The notes below the pieces were generated by a model. It was given only the letters and a program-made list of their open reading frames with translations. It ran no database searches and had not been told where the DNA came from. The translations under genes and the position numbers were made by a program. Positions 59,109 to 64,000 of a stretch of DNA of 64,000 nt are shown here, piece by piece. The stretch is from Planktothrix tepida PCC 9214 (GTDB lineage: Bacteria > Cyanobacteriota > Cyanobacteriia > Cyanobacteriales > Microcoleaceae): the NCBI RefSeq assembly GCF_900009145.1, contig NZ_LN889782.1, positions 1,111,093 to 1,175,092 on the forward strand. The letters are read 5' to 3'. The number at the start of each line of letters is the position of its first letter. Position 1 is the first letter of the stretch.

Positions 59109-59172
59109 GTAAAGTAGATTTCAATGCCTAAGTTTGACGAGGCTTTAGTGTAGTATTATGATGAGGGTTTTA

Positions 59173-60219
59173 GGTTCTTCAGTATCTAGTCTGCAAAAGA
59201 TTTAGTTAAAATGCCAATTCAGTAAACATCTTGATTGAAAGTTTTTGAAATTTCTGAATCCATAAGCCGAACGTTTAATCAGTTTCAGTTTGTTATTAAT
59301 TCCCTCCACTACTCCACTGGTTGTTCTATGATCAAAGTAGGCAATAATTTCATCTAGCCATCGAATCATTGTATGAATGACTGTTCGGGAAATACTTTTG
59401 AGCTTCATCTAACCACCTCCCCAATTCCCATAATCCTCCTAACCAATCATTTGTTTCCTCAAAAATTTGACGGATTTTTTCTTGTGTTCTTCCTTCAAGT
59501 AGGGCTATTAACTTCGACTTTTCTAAATCTACTAGAACTGCACAATAATTTCCTTTTCCTTTAATCAATGCTATTTCATCAATTCCTAATCTTTTTAAAT
59601 CGGTGGGTTTCAACTCGGCTAATTTTGATGATGCGTCTTTTAACATCCTTTCTATTTCTTCTGTTGTGACTAACCCTTTTTTGGCGACACTGTTTATATC
59701 CTTTTCTAAAACTTCTTGTAGGATTCTATCAGCCAATCTTTTTGTATAAGTCCTTCTTTTCCCCACGAAATCTAAATCCTCACTAAACGGCTTTTTACAT
59801 TTCTTACATTTGAACTGTCGTCTATTTATTTCTAAGAATACTGGCGATTCTCCCCAAGGTAAATCTTTAATTATATATCTATGGTTTTGATGTAATTTAT
59901 GACTTTTTTCCCCACAACGAGGACAGATACTTTCCTGATGGATTGGCTCTATCTCTAAAATTATTCCAATCCCTTTATGCTGATGACGTGAGACTACTTT
60001 TACTCCTTCTAGCTCCAGAAGTTCTGTGAGCATTTTAATTTCCCTTGAGGAAGTCATTGTTACTGATTTACCCTGAATTTACCATTTTTCTGATTTTAGT
60101 TAACAACACAGATGGCTTAACTGTCAACCGGAAAAAGCTTTTCAGCTAGGGGTAGATATATTTTTTGTCTTTCTTGATTTTATTAACTATAATTTTAGCA
60201 TACTAGATACTGAAGAACC
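59173..60219 (-). mobile_element. ISL3-family IS, internally deleted
   Basis: Perfect 18-bp terminal inverted repeats GGTTCTTCAGTATCTAGT (59173-59190) and its complement (60202-60219) bound 1047 bp. The similarity continues imperfectly inward for about ten bases. The transposase inside lacks its middle and is frameshifted. Full ISL3 elements are typically near 1.3-1.5 kb. I see no clear 8-bp target duplication (GGGTTTTA on the left, ACTTAAGA on the right). It separates the DJ-1-like gene from the methyltransferase island. Confidence 0.85.
59202..60057 (-). pseudogene. Defective ISL3 transposase
   Basis: The first part (60057 to 59350) has the zinc-finger-like CPRCGEKSHKL and CKKCKKPFSEDLDF, then the DDE domain start (RLGIDEIALIKGKGNYCAVL). 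After EGRTQEKI it jumps directly to IFEETNDWLGGLWELG, omitting about 130 residues normally found in ISL3 proteins, including the second catalytic Asp region (VADRFHVMKQ). A frameshift near 59370-59400 then moves to the frame of RWLDEIIAYFDHRTTSG to SRCLLNWHFN. The product cannot be an active transposase. Confidence 0.85.
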
Positions 60220-60330
60220 ACTTAAGAATTCTGTTGATTTGGAATATTTTTTCCAAAATCTTGAAGATTTAACTCATCTATGATAGTGTAAACCATAATA
60301 CCAGCCTAAAGGACATTAGGGAATATAAGT

Positions 60331-61104
60331 ATGGATTGCAAAGATATGGTTTTTAAAACTAGCCTGAGTGACAATGGTAACTATCCTGAATTATGTCTGC
60401 AAGCCAGTTTAGATAATGCCACATTCCGAGATTTTCGTCGAAATGAAATATACAATATTACCTTAGAACACGACTCATTTGAGCAAGGTCTAGAGTATCT
60501 TGAAGTCACCCAAAAATCTGGATCTAATGTCTTGAGTAAAATTCATGAATTTATCAAAAATGATCAAATTGGAAATCCTAGAGTTTTTGATTACGAAGCC
60601 ATTGGTAAAATCGCACCAACAACCCTGCGATACATAAAAATCCTGTCTGATTTGGAATCGGAATTCGGAACTTTAGACAACTACAATATATGTGAAATTG
60701 GAGTGGGTTATGGAGGTCTGTGCAGAATTATCAGTAGTTATTTTCATGTTAAAAGCTATACATTAGTTGACTTGAAACCTGTTCTCCTACTCGCGCAACG
60801 GTATTTAGATCATTTCCCATTAAACACGACGCTGATCTATAAGACTATGAATGAATTACGCAAAGACAATTATGATCTTGTGATTAGCAATTATGCCTTT
60901 ACGGAGATTAGACGAGAAGTACAACAAATGTATTTAGAAAAAGTGCTTTTGTCTGCTAAAAGAGGCTATATTACATACAATGAAATTAACCCAGAAGATT
61001 TTAATTCTTACACAAAAGAAGAGTTGATTGAAATCCTGCCCCAAATCAGAGTCAAGCCCGAAGTTGGCATCTTACACCCTAAAGATTGTACTTTGGTTTG
61101 GTAA
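60331..61104 (+). CDS. Putative sugar O-methyltransferase
   Basis: 257 residues. The class I SAM motif is NICEIGVGYGGLCRIISSYF, followed by YTLVDLKPVLLLAQRYL and LVISNYAFTEIRREVQQMY. These match the family annotated putative sugar O-methyltransferase, found in polysaccharide clusters. The frame is complete. It is the only intact gene of the degenerate glycosylation island. Confidence 0.82.
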   Translation: MDCKDMVFKTSLSDNGNYPELCLQASLDNATFRDFRRNEIYNITLEHDSFEQGLEYLEVTQKSGSNVLSKIHEFIKNDQIGNPRVFDYEAIGKIAPTTLRYIKILSDLESEFGTLDNYNICEIGVGYGGLCRIISSYFHVKSYTLVDLKPVLLLAQRYLDHFPLNTTLIYKTMNELRKDNYDLVISNYAFTEIRREVQQMYLEKVLLSAKRGYITYNEINPEDFNSYTKEELIEILPQIRVKPEVGILHPKDCTLVW

Positions 61105-61131
61105 ACTCACATTTTTCTGTAGGGTAGGGTT

Positions 61132-61157
61132 AGGGTTCTTGCGAACCCTTATTTTTA
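61132..61157 (+). terminator. Terminator after the sugar methyltransferase
   Basis: AGGGTTC (61132-61138) and GAACCCT (61143-61149) form a perfect stem with a TTGC loop, followed by TATTTTTATT. Confidence 0.75.
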
Positions 61158-61234
61158 TTGTGTTTTGTACCTGACCTATGGTTTCTGAATTTGGAATTGC
61201 AAGCTGTTCAAGTTCATCCTACTCAATTGACGAA

Positions 61235-61804
61235 TTACTGTTCACCTTTTGTAAACCAGACGGCTGTGTAATCAATCAAGTGTAAGTTAAATTGTTCTTG
61301 TCTTGACTGTTCAAAATCATGTAAGGCTTTCTTGCAGCCGTCCCAATACCCATAATCATCTACCTGAATTTTACCATGAGGAACGACCTGATCGTAGAGG
61401 GTATTAAAAATATCCATTGTGGATTCATACCAGTCTCCATCTGCGTGCAAAAAAGCAATATTCCCAATTTTAGACTGATATTGGGGCAAGGTTTGAGCAA
61501 ATAACCCCTTAACAGGAATCACAATATCTTGAATCTCTAATTTTTGACAAATTAATTGGATATTTTCTGCCATTGGTGCTTTTAAAGCGCCCACTCCAGC
61601 CCCAGTAAGGTTGGCGGGTATTCCTTCGTGAATATCAACGGTTGTGGGTTCGGGCATTCCTTCAAAGGTATCAAAGGCATAAAGTAAACGGGGGCGGCGA
61701 CTGTAACGTTTAATCACCCAAGCTAACAACGCACCTGATCCCCCTTTGCAGCTTCCACATTCCACAAAGTTACCCGGAATATCTTCCAAACAAACTTTTT
61801 TCGC
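61235..61804 (-). pseudogene. N-terminally truncated TylF/MycF-type O-methyltransferase
   Basis: The catalytic body is preserved: IPGNFVECGSCKGGSGALLA, LLYAFDTFEGMPEP, FLHADGDWYESTMDIFNTLY and VDDYGYWDGCKKAL with its metal-binding Asp pair. The usual 60-80 N-terminal residues are missing. An ATG at 61789 would give 184 residues and might still be translated. The open frame continues to the in-frame TGA that ends the next methyltransferase fragment upstream. Confidence 0.7.
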
Positions 61805-62287
61805 TCACTTACGCTGTTGTTGTTCGGCTAACTCCGCTACTGCGTCAGGACTATAACCACTGACTAAATTAACGCTTTCAAGCACACCCGCCGATTGCAA
61901 AGAATGAGCAACACTATCATAAATATCAGGTTTGGCTAAGAGCGGATCAATCACGTCTAATTCGACTCCGGCCAACGCCAGATGACAAGCTGACCAACCA
62001 TACCAACAGCCAATTTCTAAGGCTCTTTTACCTCTAAATTTTAGGGCGGTATTATAAAGAATATGGGCTTCATCTCGATTGAGAAATCCCACAGATTTCT
62101 CTCTTTGATCTACATACCAGTTATGGGGAATATCCCGTCTGAGATAGGGCCAATCCGATGCACTGGTATCTTGAACAATCATATTGGGAAAACATTGATC
62201 AGGTTTGATGATTTCCAAACCAGGTGAAACATAATCGCCCTCTGCTAACAAGTCTCTATCAATAAATTCTACGGTTTCTTTATTCAT
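61805..62287 (-). pseudogene. C-terminally truncated class I SAM methyltransferase
   Basis: 160 residues from ATG 62287 (AAAGGA upstream). ALEIGCWYGWSACHLALAG is SAM motif I and LDVIDPLLA follows. It stops at VAELAEQQQRK, where homologues continue with a WSLIFIDGNH-like segment and another 90 or more residues. The stop TGA (61805) lies in the same frame as the TylF fragment. The junction looks like a deletion that removed the end of one gene and the start of the other. Confidence 0.7.
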
Positions 62288-62334
62288 CTTTTTCCTTTCA
62301 TGTTCGGGTTTAAATGACTTAACCAACCTAGTCT

Positions 62335-63402
62335 TTAATAGTAAAAACTGGTAAATTCGTCAATGATTCTAATATAGTTTTTAATCAGGCGACTAAAATC
62401 AAAGTTGTCTTTGACATATTCTACAATTTCTTGACGATACTCTTGATTTTTTTCGATCATTTCCTGAATGGCTTCCGTGACAATTTCCTGATTTTCTGGG
62501 GTCACATTCGTTAGAATGTCATCAGGTAAAACTTTAATAAATTCTTTTTTGTGTAAATTAGCACTCGCTGATTCAGAAATAACCACACATAAGCCTGCTG
62601 CTAAAGCTTCAAGGATAACTAAAGGGGCAACTTCTCCATCACTAATAAGAACTAAACAATTATAATCAGTGAGATGGGTATACACCTGTTGTAAACTCCA
62701 AATTCCTAAATATTGAGTTGTGTTCCCTTCTTGAAAATCAGGATCATCCAAGGGGCCAACAAAATCTAAGGATAACTTTCCCTCTACAATTTCTGCCAAT
62801 AATCTCTGCCGCTTTCTGGGTTGAATCCAACCTAAACAAATGGCTTTATTATTGCCTCTTTCCTTAAAATTAATTTTCTGTGTATCAATACCATTCGGTT
62901 GCATTCTCATAAACCCAGAGTATCCTTTGTTTAGGAAAAACTCTTTTGTTTCATGAGAAGCAGCAATTATACCTGGCGCATCTATATAAGGTTTAAAAGC
63001 TTGTCGAAAGTTTTCCTCCCATTTATTTTCTTTCAACAAATAACCATATTGGCAGGTAAAACAATATTTCTGTTTCAGTTTTTTATTGAATTCACCAACA
63101 AAATCGCAAGCGTGTAAGGAATGAAAAACCAATAAGGTGACTAATTGAGAAATAGTTTACAGTGGATCAAGGTTTCCAGGGTTTAGTTGTGCAAGTTATT
63201 TATTTTTCATTCCTAAATGTACAAAATCAAAATTACTATTGTTGATCTGATCAATTGCCTGATCAACATCTTTCTCATCTATAAAATCAACTTCATATCC
63301 CAGTTCATTTAAAAAAAATTTATACTCGTTCATTAAAGTATAAATAGAATTTGATAAGGGTGGAACCGGAATGTAACCCCAAGCAACAAGAGCAATTCTC
63401 AT
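62335..63402 (-). pseudogene. Glycosyltransferase family 4 gene interrupted by a 96-bp insertion
   Basis: The N-terminal part (63402-63217) begins MRIALVAWGYIPVPPLSNSI and ends in FDFVHL. The C-terminal part (from about 63114) begins HACDFVGEFNKKLKQKYC and contains the GT4 donor-site region SDGEVAPLVILEALAAGLCV. Between them, a 96-bp element plus a duplicated TTA adds two in-frame TAA stops (63196-63198 and 63156-63158) without changing frame. Removing 99 bp restores VHLHACDFVGEF and a 322-residue GT4 enzyme. As it stands, only fragments can be made. Confidence 0.85.
63118..63213. mobile_element. 96-bp MITE-like element with TAA target duplication
   Basis: The ends are inverted: GGAATGAAAAA at 63118-63128 and TTTTTCATTCC at 63203-63213, with weaker pairing further in (CCAATAAGGTG against the complement TAAATAACTTG). 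Identical TAA trinucleotides flank it (63115-63117 and 63214-63216). It splits a glycosyltransferase gene precisely, and excision of one TAA plus the element restores the protein. No coding capacity. I do not recognise a parent IS. Confidence 0.8.
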
Positions 63403-63514
63403 TACAAAATATCCTCTGGAAAAATCCGCAGTGTAAAAGATGTATGATTAATGAATAAATACCATCTTTAGGTGCAATTGATCAAGAAATTGTTACCCCC
63501 AACCCGTGTCAATA

Positions 63515-64000
63515 CTACTGCACGGTCGAATCTAGGGGTAAATCCAGGGGTAAATCCTCGGCAAAATTCAAAGATAATTGCTTGGGAAGCTGATCGACCT
63601 GGAAATACTGATGAAATTTTTTCGTAACTTGTAGCCAATAGGAGCGGGCGTTGGGTTGTTTGCGTTTGTGAACAAATCCCAATTCCACCAATTCCTGAAC
63701 CTGTTGATAGGCTCCTGATCCTCTTAATTCAACTAAATCCGTTTGCGTAATCCCTCCATTCAGGGCGATCGCCGCTAAGGTTCTTAAGGCCCCTACTCCT
63801 AACTCTGGGGCGACTAAGGTGTGCATTAACTCCATATAGGCTTCTCGGAGTTGCAAGGTATATCCAGAGTCGGTTTCTACCACTTCTAAAGCACTATCTC
63901 GATGGGCATAGTCAGACATGAGTTGAATTAATGCTTCTTCAACTTCTTTGCGATCGCACCGGGCTAATTCTGCTAGTCCTCCAATGGAAAGGGGTTGACC
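63515..64000 (-). CDS. scpB: Segregation and condensation protein B (5' end outside window)
   Basis: At least 161 residues. The frame remains open to the right edge. SIGGLAELARCDRKEVEEAL is the first winged-helix region of ScpB, followed by YTLQLREAYMELM, ALRTLAAIALNGGITQTDLVELRG and the second winged helix (LVELGFVHKRKQPNARSYWL). ScpB binds ScpA and SMC in chromosome condensation. The ATG at 63919 is internal, so the start lies beyond 64000. The C-terminus is acidic and short. Confidence 0.93.
   Translation of the reverse strand, partial: GQPLSIGGLAELARCDRKEVEEALIQLMSDYAHRDSALEVVETDSGYTLQLREAYMELMHTLVAPELGVGALRTLAAIALNGGITQTDLVELRGSGAYQQVQELVELGFVHKRKQPNARSYWLQVTKKFHQYFQVDQLPKQLSLNFAEDLPLDLPLDSTVQ

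Noticed and set aside
59165-60227. 8-bp target duplication of the ISL3 element
   Set aside because: The flanks GGGTTTTA and ACTTAAGA do not match, so no duplication can be claimed.
63133-63200. Stop-codon recoding in the glycosyltransferase gene
   Set aside because: Two in-frame TAA codons are both inside the 96-bp insertion, so a mobile element explains them without recoding.

Overview
The window is a 64 kb piece of a cyanobacterial chromosome. The evidence is direct: photosystem II genes (psbE, psbF, psbL, psbJ, with rubA and ycf48 upstream), two clusters of thylakoid NDH-1 genes (ndhA-I-G-E and ndhC-K-J), about thirty HIP1 octamers (GCGATCGC), AT-rich coding sequence, and many 7-bp tandem repeats of the STRR type known from filamentous cyanobacteria. 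A filamentous Oscillatoriales genus such as Planktothrix is my best guess, but this is inference. Both ends cut genes: an unidentified C-terminus at the left and scpB at the right.

Left part (0-16 kb): a formylglycine-dependent arylsulfatase with its radical-SAM maturase, some membrane and envelope proteins, argS, and a complete alkanesulfonate system ssuA-D-C-B-E behind a structured leader. Sulfatase and Ssu together point to scavenging of sulfur from sulfate esters and sulfonates. 16-29 kb is mostly core metabolism (ychF, a lysine/arginine-decarboxylase-type enzyme, cbiT, cdsA, alr, sixA, gltA, a MscS channel) with two solitary cytosine-5 DNA methyltransferases. 30-41 kb carries the two ndh operons, an M16 peptidase, an SdrD-like repeat protein and the PSII cluster.

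41-59 kb holds a B12-binding radical SAM protein, a rare fusion of a PlsY-like membrane domain to a dikinase-like phosphotransferase, regulatory proteins (DICT plus degenerate HD-GYP, a histidine kinase), an adenine-deaminase-type enzyme, an RTX protein and acnB. It also holds many gene relics: an IS605 tnpB stub, a porin C-terminus, an orphan RelN-like antitoxin, a truncated AAA ATPase, and a small overlapping cassette of unknown function.

59-63.4 kb is a decaying glycosylation/methylation island. It has an internally deleted ISL3-type IS with perfect 18-bp ends and two truncated methyltransferases joined at a deletion-like junction. It also has a glycosyltransferase gene interrupted by a 96-bp MITE-like element, with a TAA target duplication and two in-frame stops. 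I found no tRNA, rRNA, CRISPR array or intact prophage. The strongest leads for something undescribed are the 96-bp element, the PlsY-dikinase fusion, the ssu leader RNA and the three-ORF cassette at 54.8-55.4 kb.
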